Shown piece after piece: positions 1-10,400 of a stretch of DNA of 59,482 nucleotides. The notes beneath the pieces are model-generated. The model was not told the DNA's origin and made no database searches. It saw only the letters and a program-made list of their open reading frames with translations. The translations under genes were made by a program, and so were the position numbers. This DNA comes from Lysobacterales bacterium (GTDB lineage Bacteria; Pseudomonadota; Gammaproteobacteria; Xanthomonadales; SZUA-5), in assembly GCA_022844165.1 (NCBI GenBank), contig JALHMH010000029.1:1-59482 (forward strand), given 5' to 3'. Every line of letters begins with the position of its first letter. The first letter of the stretch is position 1.

Positions 1-3000
1 AGCTGCTCAGCTCCACCCGCCCCGCGCGGCGCTGCTCGCGCACCCGCCCTTCCCCATCGCGCACGTAGTGGGTGACGATGCCATTGCGATCCGTGAAGCT
101 CAGTTCGCGATCGAGTGCGTCGTAGGTCCAGAGTTGTGTCGTGCGCGTCGGCGAGGGTGGATCGCGGCTGAGCGTGCGGCGATTCAAGTCGTCGTATTCG
201 TGGTTTGTGACGCGCAGCAGCCGGTCGCGTTCCAGCAGCACATTGCCGACATCGTCGTACTCGACGATCGAGGTGCCGGCGCTGTCGCTGCGGCTGACTT
301 GCCGGCCCAGGCTGTCGTAACCGTAGGTGATGATCGTCGTCGCGCCGCGCGGATCGGTCTCGGTCTTGATCTCGTCGTGTTGCGTGTAGGTGCGCGTCCA
401 GGTGCGCGTCACACCCGGCGCCAGCGTGCGCGTCTCGGTCAGTTGCCGGCCAAGATCGTCATAAGTGTAGGTGGTCACCGCGTTCGCGGCATCTGTGCGC
501 GTCAACACGCGCCCCACTTCATCGTACGTCAGCCGCTCGATATCGCTGATGCCATCGAAGCTGCGCGTGCGGCGATTCAAGACATCGTATTCGTATTGCA
601 GCGGCGTGCGGCTGGGGCGCGTCTCGCTGAGCAGATTGTTCGCCGCATCGTAGGTGAACGTGCGCGCGCGGCCTGAGCCGGGCAGCGTTTCCGTGATGCG
701 CCGACCGCGCGGGTCGTAGCTGTAACTGGTGGTGCGGCCGGTCGGATCCGTGGCCGATGTCATTTGCCCCTTGGCATCGTAATCGCTCAGCCACGTTGCG
801 CCGCTGCGATCGGTGCGCGTCTTCTCGCGGCCACGTGGGTCATAGGTAAACGTGCGCGTAAACGGCCCGACGGTCTCGCTGGTCAATCGACCCATGCCAT
901 CGTAGACCAAGGTCCACACGCGCAGCGGCTCGACGCGGCTGGTCACGCGGCCAAAACCATCCAGCGTCAGCGTTGTGGCGCGCGCCAGCGGATCGACCAT
1001 GCCGGTGAGCCGGCCCTCGCCATCGCGGCTCTCAGTGGTGAGCAACTCCTCGCTGCCGAGCAGCGCGATCTGCGCGGTGCGCGCATAGCGAGCGTGCTGA
1101 TAGCGATAGCGCATCGTGCGGACCTCTGCGCCACTGCCCACGCGCTGCTCGATCAGATTGCCGACGCGGTCGTAATCGCGCTCGGTGCGGCGGCCCAGCG
1201 GTTCCACACTGAGCGCGCGCCGATCCAGGCTGTCGTACTCGTGCGTGGTCACCTCACCAGCGAAATTCTGTTCGCGGATGATGTTGCCGACTGCGTCGTA
1301 ACCGGTGGTTTGTGTATCGCCATCGGCGTTGACCCGCGATTCTTCGCGGCCGAGTTCGTCGAGGTGAATCGTTGTGATGCGCCCCAGCTCATCGCGCTCG
1401 ATGCGTTGATCGCTCGCATCGTTGTAGTCCACCGTGCGTTTGGCGCCGCCCGGGAACTCGGTCTCGGTCATGCGATCCAGACCATCGTACCGATAACGCT
1501 CAATCGCACCCAACTCATCGCGCCGCGAAATGCGCCGTCCGCGGCGATCGTTGTCGAACTGCACGAAGCTCGCATCGGCATACGTCTCGCGCACGAGAAC
1601 GCCTTGCGCGTCATAGTTGTACGTTGTCTGCGCACCACTGAAATCGCGCCAACTGCTGATATCGCCGTTGCTGGCAATGCCCCAGGTCTCGCTGATGCCA
1701 GCGCGGGTACGACCAACGCGATTGCCGCGGCTGTCGTACTGATACAAATCGCCATCGCCGGCAAAATCGATGCTGCTCGCCATGCGATTCTTGATCCACG
1801 GCCGCGTGAAACTGGTGTGCTCGCGATACGTGGCGGTGCGCACCAATGGCGTGCCGCGACCCGCGTGACGCTCCAGCGTGAGGTTGCCGAAGGCATCGTA
1901 CTCGTACGTAACCGTTACACCTTCGCGATCGATGCGCGAAGCCGGCAGACGCTGTGCCAGATTCCACGTGGTGGTTGTCGAACCAATGGGATCGGTCACC
2001 AGGTCCACGCCGCCGAATCCATTCATGCGATACGTGGTGTCGATGTTGCGCGGATTGCTTACCACCGTCGTCACCGGCTGACCCAGACCCCGCAGCCCTT
2101 GGAAATCGAAGGTGGTGGCTTGCGCCAACGCATTGCGTTTCTCGATCACGCGCAGCTCGGGAATCGGGATGATGTTGCCACCATCCGGGATGTTCACCCA
2201 CTGCTGCTCGTAGTCCAGCGACAAAATCTGGCGACCGCGAATCTCATCCCTGACGGCAACCATTCGCGAGCCGAGGCGGTGGAAGCTGCCATCGACTGCG
2301 ATCACCGCACCAAAGTCGTTGTACGCGTAAGACTCGCGATAGTTCGCACCCACACGGCGCGCGTCGATCAGCTGCGCCTTGTCGTCGTACTCGAACGACA
2401 AATCGAACCCTTCCGGCCCGGTGACACGCACGATCAGCGGCATCAAACCGACTTCGCCCGGCTCATTGCCCGTGGATCGTTCTTCGTACGTAAACTCGAT
2501 GCGACCACGATCGCTGACCAGCGCACTGACGACAGGCAAACGGCCCAGGCGGATGTACTCGCGCTGCACCCGATTGCCGTTGGTGTCTTCGACGAAGTCC
2601 AGGCGGATCGCCTTCTTGCCGTGCAACGGACTGATGTACGTCAGGCTCGGCGGGAAGTGGTAACGCGTGCCGTCTTTGGCGTACACATCGTAGGCACCAC
2701 TGGCATCGCGAACCAACGTGCCGTGATAACCGTTGGTGGCGCGATACAGGGCGCTGCCATCCGGCCCGGCGCCGTCGAACACAAACTCCACACCCGCACC
2801 TTCGGCGCCGGTGACCATGATCGTGCACGCGCCTTGTGTCAGCTCGCTCTCAAGATCGGTCTGCCAACCGCGGCCCAGCACACTGACTTCGTTGCCACGC
2901 GCGCTGGCCCAGGTTCGTGCAAATCGCAGCGACGGGCCGCGGCCTGCCAACTCCAGATCGGCGCGCGAAACGGTGGTCTGGCCATCGAACAAATCGACAT

Positions 3001-6000
3001 CGGCGACCACGGTGTGACCCAGCGCCAGATGGTCGCGCCGGTTTTGCTTGTGCACCAGATTGGCGGTCATCGTTTCCGACTCGCCGTCTTCGTCGGTGGC
3101 GGTGATGCGCAGCTCAAACTCGCCGATTGGTGCGTCGCTGCCGATCTCTTCGCGAACCGTGCCGGCGTCGAACCATTCATCGCTGATCAGCGTTGCGGCG
3201 GAGATCGGGGAAACATTGCCGAATTGGTCTTTGCGATAGGCGTCGACGCGCAAGCGCGCGCGGGAGGCCAGGAAGACGATCAGCTCCCCGCCGGCATCGC
3301 AATAGGAGCCGCTGCTGACGTTGATGTCTTTGCTCAGCACGCTGTTGCCCCCGAGCAACGCCAGCGCACGCGCTTCGTTGTTGCTCAGCGAGGCCGCTGC
3401 GCCCGAGTGCACGCTGACACCGGCCAGAATGTCAGTTTCAAAACTGAGTGTGAGCGGCTCGGCTTCGATGCGATAGGGCGTTTGTTCGTTGATCGCGAAC
3501 TTGAGCTTGTAGGTCTTGCGGCGATCGTAGGACCACCCTCGGCGGAAAAGCACAGAGTAGTCCCCTTGTCCTGCCCATTGCTGGACAGAACTCTGCACAT
3601 CACTGTCCGCCAATAGCTCTAGATTCGTCTGGCCTGAAAAGTACTGACCCGGGGCGATCGATAGATTGGCAAGAAAGCCGGATGAAACCTCGCCGACAAG
3701 CCCTATCGGAATAATTTGAGGCGAAGTCGACACAATCCGCGGAAGTACCGAATAGACGTCGGGGAAGTCCCCTTCGAGTCGGTAGCGTAATCCTGCAGGA
3801 CCTTCCTTTTCAAACTTGTATCCACTGCGCGCAGCGCCTGGTTGACTGGGCACGCGGTTGTTGAACTCGATCTTCCCTGCTCCGACAAAAGATGGGCCGG
3901 AAATAGAGCCAGTATCCGCGCGCAGAGACAGCGAAGACAGGTCAAAGCTTACGTAATCCCCGGTCGAAGTATCGATGTACAACCTTGGGAAACCGTACTC
4001 CCACTGCGCAACCCCAGAGGGCGAGTCGCTGGGCCTCAAGAAGTAAACACTCCTCGGAACTGGCAACCAGTGGTTGGGGAGCGCGGCTTCGATGGTGTTG
4101 CCAATACCGTACGCTCCGTAGGTCGCGGAATGACCAATCCGGCCAAACAGCCCCTGAATACTGTTTGCATCAGAATCCTGCAGAACAACAGGCCGTACGA
4201 TCACTGTAGATGTAAGCTGAAGATAGCAAGGGTCCGAATTCGGTTCGTCGAGCAACACTGGTTTCGATATCGGGCTCAGTCCGCCGGTTGAAACGGTCAA
4301 CTGCAGGTTTGCATAAACCGCGTCCGGCGGGACGACGTGGAAAAGGCTTCGTCGGCTTAAGGTACGCAGGCGCAAGGTTGGGCGGACACAGCCATGACCT
4401 GTCAGCAGAACTTCCTGTGTCGGACAATCTCCTGGTTCGAAAAAACCGCCCGCATTCACCGGCCCTTGATTCGGGCATTGACTTAAGAGTGCGTATTCCG
4501 AACGCAGATCCACAAACTGGTTGGCGATGTAGTTTCCGAACTCGTCCTTGACGCCAACGCTCCAGGTGTAGAAACCAATACCGGGAATCATTCGCAACGG
4601 GGCATTCGCATCGCCTGTCCTGGGTGGAGGAATCAACTCCAGCTCATGTGGATCGCCCGGCCTCGCATAGGCAAAATAGTCCTCCCCCGCTACAACACCT
4701 GCGTTCGAATAGCGCGAATTCGCGCGAATCCGAACTTCGTTGTACAGCATGAACTGCGGGTAGTCGTCCGGCGCGTCCGGGTTGCTGATGTATCTGCCGA
4801 AGGTGCTCGTGGTCCCGAGTTTGAAGCCGGCGCTCACAAGCCCGCGCTGATCGCTGGTGAGCGCAACGGTGCTGGCCGATCCGGCGGCGGAACTGAGCGA
4901 ACCATTGCCCTGGGTGACCTCAAAATGCACCGTGGCGCCGACCACGGGGCGACCGGTGGGATCTTCCACTCGCGCGCGAAGCGGCGTTTCTAACACTTCA
5001 TCGACGGTGCCCAACTGATCCTGCGAATCGTCGAACAAACGAATCGCAAACACCTCCATCGGATCGGTGTTTGGCCGCGGCGCGTAGGGGCTCGATACCA
5101 ACGCGGCAAGGCTGGGCAAGAACCACTGATCGATCGGGATAATGGTGATGCCACCCGCCAAACCGCCGCTGAGGAAATAGCCGCTGGAACCGTTGGCTGC
5201 GGTGGTCTGCCAACCCGAGCCGCGCCATGGCCCCTGGATCAGCGGATTGACCGGAATACGAACCGTGTATCCCTGCGTCAGTTGCGCCAGCAGCGTGGCT
5301 TTGACGCTGTCTGGGTGCCCCAGACCCGCGACCTGCGCCGCGCCGGCCGATCCGCTCAGCTCAACCATCGGCTGGCCAGCGACATGCGCCAGCGCCAGCA
5401 CACGATCGGCAGACAGCGACGGTACCGCCCACTGCTCTTCGAACACCAGGTGTTCGCGATAGCTGCCATCGAGCGCAGCCAGACTCAGCCAGGCGCTTTG
5501 ATCGGCCCCTGGGCCAAGAACGGCCACGCTGCGCGCCGCGGCGTCGAGCGCAACACTATCGAACCGCAAAGCGGTGGCCACACCACCCTGACGTTCGACA
5601 TCGAATTGTGTGAGCACCAGCGCGATGGATGGCACCGGCTCGATGACTGTCACGCCCAGCAGGTTCGCCAGTTCCTGACTATCGCGCCGCCACTCGGACG
5701 AGTAACGTGCACCGAGATTGGCGAACACCCGCGAGGCGGGCGGCTCGCCGTCACCCAGGACCGTGTCTGCCACTTCAACCGCAGGCCGCGGCGCGCCGGC
5801 ATCGAGCACCACCGCCGCCATGCCACCGGCGATCAACTGCTGCTCGATGACTCGCTCCTGCCCAATGGTGCTCAAGCGCACGCGGATCATCAGCGCATGA
5901 GCGGCGGCGACCGAATCACCGGTAGCGAGCACGTTGCCATCGACGCTGATGCGCGGCCGCAACTCGATCAGAAACGGCGGCACGGAATCCAGTCCGCCGC

Positions 6001-7453
6001 CGAAGCTGTTGATCAGATTCTGGTCGTCGGCACTCGCCGCCTGGAACGAAACGATGACGCGTTGCTGCGTGAGTGCGCTCACCGGGCGCGTGCTGCTCAA
6101 CAGCAGCCGATCGCCATCGCGGATCTCGATCGTCAGTTGTGGCGAGTGCGCGGGGATCAATCCGGCACTCTCCGACGACACGCCGAGCACCTCAAAGGGC
6201 AAACTGGCGGGCAGCAATTTCAGCGCCTGCTCGCTCGGCAGCACCTGAGCCAACTGCGCGTCGTAGTTGCCCAGTGCCGGATTGGAGGATAAGTACGCTG
6301 TCACCAATGCCCGCAATCGGACCAGTGGCGTCTGCTCCGGGTCGGACTGGCGATAGGTCTGCATCAGCGCCGCCAGATCGATGCTGGCCGCAGGGACGAT
6401 GCGACTTGCGTCACGCGCCGTGTGCGGCTTATGCGCAGGCGCCAGCGCGATCCAGCTCTTGCCCGCGCCGCTGGCGGCGCTACCGCGATAGGCCACATAA
6501 GGCACATAGGCCGACACCCAGGTGGTTGCCAGCTCGATGCTGCGAATCTGACCGCCGCTGACCACCGGACGATGTGCTCGCAAAGATCGGTTCAGCGCCT
6601 CAAGCACCGCATCGGCACCCCGCACGCCAAGACTCGACTCCAGTTCCGCCAGCGGTAATCGCGCGACGCCGTGTACGTAACGCGCCGGCGCGCTGGCGGC
6701 GCGCAGTAACGCGATCAGCAGACTGGCCTGATCGACATCGTTTCCAGCCCGCGCGCGCAACGCCCCGAGCGCACCGCGCTGCGCGCCCGGATACCACTCG
6801 GTGCGAATGTTGTTGCGCACGAAGTCGTAGATGCGCGTGTATTCGTAACCAAGTTCCTGCGCCTTGTCGACGATGTCGGCATGCAACGGCGCGTCGGTCG
6901 AGGCCCCCATGTCGGCGGCGACCGGCGCGGCCGCAGCCGACGCGTAGCTCGGTGCGATGCCTGGACCTGGCACCGTCAGTGCGGGCGCCGTCCAGGCAAT
7001 ACGTTCCAGGGGCAATGCACCGTACGTTGGCGCGGCGATCGGAGCCTGCGGGGCGCCGGCCAAAGCTGTATCGATGCCGGCCAGCGCTTGTGTTCGCGCT
7101 TGCTGCAAACGCTGCTGACCGAGCGCCGAGTTGCCGATGCGTTTGGCCCAGGTATCGAACGCGGCGGCCGTGAGCAGTCGCTGTGCGCGTAACTGGGTGG
7201 TGCTCTTTGCGGTGACCTGCGCGGGCGCAAATTCAGTGGAATAGGCACCGTGACGCGCCTGCTCCGGGCGCACGTGGTGACGCGCATCGATGTGATTCTG
7301 CAACTGCGTCAGCCAACGATCCGCATCGGGTGCCGAAGCTGAAGGCGGCGCTGATCCCACCGCGCTGCACATCGCGAGCAGCGCCAGCGCCCAGACCGAG
7401 CGCCAGCCCGATCGCTGCGTTTGCAAGATGATTCGTGATCGCTCAGCGCGCAT
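1..7453 (-). CDS. RHS/YD-repeat secreted giant protein, 3' end beyond the window
   Basis: I translated this minus-strand frame by hand; it is open from the ATG at 7453 to the window edge, at least 2484 codons. It starts with an export signal (basic stretch, then WALALLAMCSAVGSA). At about residues 190-270 there is a transglutaminase-like fold with GNDVDQASLLIALLRA and PARYVHGV, in which the usual catalytic Cys position is occupied by Asp. A Big-1/invasin-like Ig domain follows at about 815-905 (TGRPVVGATVHFEV). An RHS N-terminal block (DVDLFDGQTTVSRADLEL, LGRGWQ) lies near 1485. About two dozen YD repeats (YEYDAFGNLT, FTYDPRGREKT, YTYDDLGRQLTE) run from about residue 1680 to the edge. RHS proteins form a hollow shell around a variable C-terminal domain, which would lie off the window. 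The start overlaps the upstream giant gene by 11 bases, which suggests translational coupling. The fold is certain; the role as toxin, adhesin or matrix protein is unknown. Confidence 0.93.
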   Translation of the reverse strand, partial: MRAERSRIILQTQRSGWRSVWALALLAMCSAVGSAPPSASAPDADRWLTQLQNHIDARHHVRPEQARHGAYSTEFAPAQVTAKSTTQLRAQRLLTAAAFDTWAKRIGNSALGQQRLQQARTQALAGIDTALAGAPQAPIAAPTYGALPLERIAWTAPALTVPGPGIAPSYASAAAAPVAADMGASTDAPLHADIVDKAQELGYEYTRIYDFVRNNIRTEWYPGAQRGALGALRARAGNDVDQASLLIALLRAASAPARYVHGVARLPLAELESSLGVRGADAVLEALNRSLRAHRPVVSGGQIRSIELATTWVSAYVPYVAYRGSAASGAGKSWIALAPAHKPHTARDASRIVPAASIDLAALMQTYRQSDPEQTPLVRLRALVTAYLSSNPALGNYDAQLAQVLPSEQALKLLPASLPFEVLGVSSESAGLIPAHSPQLTIEIRDGDRLLLSSTRPVSALTQQRVIVSFQAASADDQNLINSFGGGLDSVPPFLIELRPRISVDGNVLATGDSVAAAHALMIRVRLSTIGQERVIEQQLIAGGMAAVVLDAGAPRPAVEVADTVLGDGEPPASRVFANLGARYSSEWRRDSQELANLLGVTVIEPVPSIALVLTQFDVERQGGVATALRFDSVALDAAARSVAVLGPGADQSAWLSLAALDGSYREHLVFEEQWAVPSLSADRVLALAHVAGQPMVELSGSAGAAQVAGLGHPDSVKATLLAQLTQGYTVRIPVNPLIQGPWRGSGWQTTAANGSSGYFLSGGLAGGITIIPIDQWFLPSLAALVSSPYAPRPNTDPMEVFAIRLFDDSQDQLGTVDEVLETPLRARVEDPTGRPVVGATVHFEVTQGNGSLSSAAGSASTVALTSDQRGLVSAGFKLGTTSTFGRYISNPDAPDDYPQFMLYNEVRIRANSRYSNAGVVAGEDYFAYARPGDPHELELIPPPRTGDANAPLRMIPGIGFYTWSVGVKDEFGNYIANQFVDLRSEYALLSQCPNQGPVNAGGFFEPGDCPTQEVLLTGHGCVRPTLRLRTLSRRSLFHVVPPDAVYANLQLTVSTGGLSPISKPVLLDEPNSDPCYLQLTSTVIVRPVVLQDSDANSIQGLFGRIGHSATYGAYGIGNTIEAALPNHWLPVPRSVYFLRPSDSPSGVAQWEYGFPRLYIDTSTGDYVSFDLSSLSLRADTGSISGPSFVGAGKIEFNNRVPSQPGAARSGYKFEKEGPAGLRYRLEGDFPDVYSVLPRIVSTSPQIIPIGLVGEVSSGFLANLSIAPGQYFSGQTNLELLADSDVQSSVQQWAGQGDYSVLFRRGWSYDRRKTYKLKFAINEQTPYRIEAEPLTLSFETDILAGVSVHSGAAASLSNNEARALALLGGNSVLSKDINVSSGSYCDAGGELIVFLASRARLRVDAYRKDQFGNVSPISAATLISDEWFDAGTVREEIGSDAPIGEFELRITATDEDGESETMTANLVHKQNRRDHLALGHTVVADVDLFDGQTTVSRADLELAGRGPSLRFARTWASARGNEVSVLGRGWQTDLESELTQGACTIMVTGAEGAGVEFVFDGAGPDGSALYRATNGYHGTLVRDASGAYDVYAKDGTRYHFPPSLTYISPLHGKKAIRLDFVEDTNGNRVQREYIRLGRLPVVSALVSDRGRIEFTYEERSTGNEPGEVGLMPLIVRVTGPEGFDLSFEYDDKAQLIDARRVGANYRESYAYNDFGAVIAVDGSFHRLGSRMVAVRDEIRGRQILSLDYEQQWVNIPDGGNIIPIPELRVIEKRNALAQATTFDFQGLRGLGQPVTTVVSNPRNIDTTYRMNGFGGVDLVTDPIGSTTTTWNLAQRLPASRIDREGVTVTYEYDAFGNLTLERHAGRGTPLVRTATYREHTSFTRPWIKNRMASSIDFAGDGDLYQYDSRGNRVGRTRAGISETWGIASNGDISSWRDFSGAQTTYNYDAQGVLVRETYADASFVQFDNDRRGRRISRRDELGAIERYRYDGLDRMTETEFPGGAKRTVDYNDASDQRIERDELGRITTIHLDELGREESRVNADGDTQTTGYDAVGNIIREQNFAGEVTTHEYDSLDRRALSVEPLGRRTERDYDRVGNLIEQRVGSGAEVRTMRYRYQHARYARTAQIALLGSEELLTTESRDGEGRLTGMVDPLARATTLTLDGFGRVTSRVEPLRVWTLVYDGMGRLTSETVGPFTRTFTYDPRGREKTRTDRSGATWLSDYDAKGQMTSATDPTGRTTSYSYDPRGRRITETLPGSGRARTFTYDAANNLLSETRPSRTPLQYEYDVLNRRTRSFDGISDIERLTYDEVGRVLTRTDAANAVTTYTYDDLGRQLTETRTLAPGVTRTWTRTYTQHDEIKTETDPRGATTIITYGYDSLGRQVSRSDSAGTSIVEYDDVGNVLLERDRLLRVTNHEYDDLNRRTLSRDPPSPTRTTQLWTYDALDRELSFTDRNGIVTHYVRDGEGRVREQRRAGRVELSS

Positions 7454-10400
7454 GATCGGCCTCCGCAGGCGCATGGCCAATCCAGGGGAAGCGCCCCGAC
7501 TCGAAGACGCTGGACGATGATCGGGTTGCTCCGCGTTCGGACTTATCATCTGCCTTGTCGTCTGCGGATTCGGCACGCGATGTGCCTTGCGCATCGCTGG
7601 CGCGCGAGGTTTGCGAGCGCTTGCCCCAGGATTCGATCCAGTTCTTCAACACCGCTGGCATTTCCGTGCACGTCGACTTTTCAAATCCGGTGGCGCCGCT
7701 GCGCGCTTCGAAACCGTCGGCAAAACCGGTCCAGACTTCGTCGCGGCAGATCGGAATCGGGCCGACATCGCGGCGATTGCCGGCGCCGTCTGTCGCACGC
7801 ACCATCAGTACATACGGACCTGGCGCCGGTAGCGACAGTGTTCCGCGCCAATGGTCCGGTGGGCCGGTCTTCACCAGCGGTTGCCAGTCGCCATCGCCGA
7901 CACGCACGGCGACTGTCGCAACGCCGCTCAGCGCGTCCTGTGCCGTCGCCGAAACCACAACAGGGTTGGCAACGATCGCGCCCACGGCAGGTTCGGTGAC
8001 GGTCAACGTTGGCGCCTGCTCATCCAGCACGCCCAGCGCCCGCGTGGCGATCAGGGTAAACGGCGTTGTTGGTGCAATCGCGCGTCGCCAGTGCACGTTG
8101 ACCTGCAGCGTACCGGCCGGCCAGGTAGCGCTCGGCAACGAAAACGGCAGGTCGACCGCCTCACCCAAGACGAGCATTCGTGACCACTGCAAACTCACGA
8201 CATTGCTGCCGTCGGCGCGATTGACATCCAGGCGCAACTCGTCGGCCTGCGGGCCAGCGTTCTGGGTGGACGTGACGCGCAGATTGCCGATCAGCTCCTG
8301 GCCATGCGGCAGCGATTCCGGCAACGTCAACGCGGCGGTGATCGGCGCGGTGTTGTCGCCCAGCCGCAGCACGCGCACCTGGCGGATGCTGCTCAGGTTG
8401 CCGGCGCGGTCGCGCGATTGCAGCCGCAACGTGTTTTCGCCGGGCACCAGCCAGATGCCGGGGAAGGTCGCGATACCTTGAGCGTTGCTGCGCACCAGAT
8501 AGGGCGGGTTGGTGTCGAGCAACACCACGTCGGTGTTGGGTTCGGTACTGGCGATCAGCGTAATCACAGTCTGCGGCGTAGCGCTGCCATCCACCGGCGA
8601 GGTAATGGCCAGCGGCGGCGGCGTCAGATCGATCGTAAACCGTAGCTCACGCTGATTGCTGTTGCCAACAGCGTCGGTGGCCTCAACACGCAACAGGTGT
8701 TCGCGCTCGGCGTTGATGGTGGTGCCGGAGACAAAGAGCTGACCATTCAGCGTGACCGACTGACTGCCCGGATTGGCGTCGCTCACGACGATGACTGGTG
8801 TCAGCGGCGACGCGCTCAACTGGCCATCCAAGACGCCGCTGATGTCGATCGTCGGCGGCGTGCCATCGATGCGGAACGTGCGCGCCTGCGGCGGTTCGGT
8901 GCGCTGATTGCCGGCACCATCGAGGGCGCGCAACTGCGCGGTGTGGTCGCCATCGCTCAAGCCGCTCATCGACGTCGAATAGGCCGAGCCGCCGGAGGGC
9001 GACATCGGACGCGGCGCTTGGGCATCGATCACCAGTTCGACGCGATCGATTGGGCTGAGTGCATCGTCGACAGTCGCTGCGGCGACGAAACTGGCCGGCA
9101 GCAGCTGGTTCGTCGCTGGCGTGACCAGCATTGCGTTGGGCGGCGTGAGGTCGGCCAGCGTCAATGCTTGCTGCGCCAGGGTTGCCCAGACCAGTTGGCC
9201 ATTGCTGTCGCGCAGCTCGGCCTCAAGCAGCAGCGCATAACCGCCGAGCGGCAAGGTTGCGGTTGCAAAACTGAAGGCAAAGGGCTGCGCCACATTCGGT
9301 ATATAGGTTTGGGTCCACTGCCGCTGCGCAATCGACTGTCCGGTCGCGGTGGACAACAACGACAAACGGGCCGCGACGTTTTCCAGCGGACTGGCGGCGC
9401 TGGAGGTCAGCACCGCGGTACCGGACAAATCCGAACCCGGCTCCATGCTCGTTGGTGCGGAGATGCTTCCGGTCAACAAACCAACCGTCGCGGTCAGCCT
9501 CGTGACCGTCAGTTCGGCGGGCGTCGGCGAGGCGTTGCCCGCACGATCGACCGCCGTGGCGCGGAACAGATTTGCGCCTTCATTCAACGGCACGGCGCTG
9601 AACAACGCGCTGCCATTGGCGCCAGCGGTGGCCTGCCACTGAGTACTGCCGCGTTGCAGTTGCACCTGCGCCAGGGCTTCGGTTTGTACGCGCACGTCGG
9701 TGCTCGCGGCGTTAATCACAGCATTGGCGGCCGGGAACGTAAAGGCCACCGTCGGCGCTGTTCGATCGACGACAAAACTGCGCGTCTCCTGGCTGCGATT
9801 GCCGGCGCGATCGAGCGCAATCACCACCAACGTGTAGTCGCCATCGTCGCTGATCGTGGTGCCGGAAGTAAAGGGCTGGCCGTTCAACAGCGTGGTGGTC
9901 GACGCCAGATGCAGATCGGTCGCTTGTACGACCGGCGTCACTGGATTGGCATAAATTTGTCCTTCGCTCACGCCGCTGATGACGATCACGGGCGGCGTGC
10001 CATCGACGATCACGCTCCAAGCCGGCGTGCTGCCGACATTGTCGTACGCATCGCGAGCTCGCGCGCTCAGAGCCAATGGCCCATCGTTGGCCACGCTGAC
10101 GAAGCCACGGTATTCACCGCCGCTGCCGCCGCTCAAGCTCATCGCCTGGAATGCGCCACTCGCAACACTCAATTCGGTGCGACTGACAAAACTCTGCTGA
10201 TCCACCGCGCGCACCAGCGCGTCGAACTGGCGGCGCACGATGGCACCGGGTTGCGGCGCGACGATGCTCACCAGCGGCGGCTCGCTATCGACGACCAACA
10301 CCGTGCGTACATCCAATACACCGCGCAACGGCCCGCTTTGAACTTCAAGGATCAACAACAGCGCGCCAGGTGTCATCGCGCTGGCCGGCAAAGCAACGTT

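Noticed and set aside
764..3616. A 950-codon open frame on the plus strand
   Set aside because: It is the antisense of the RHS YD-repeat region; its protein is low-complexity Arg/Ala/His-rich and has no start signal. The minus frame encodes recognisable YD repeats.
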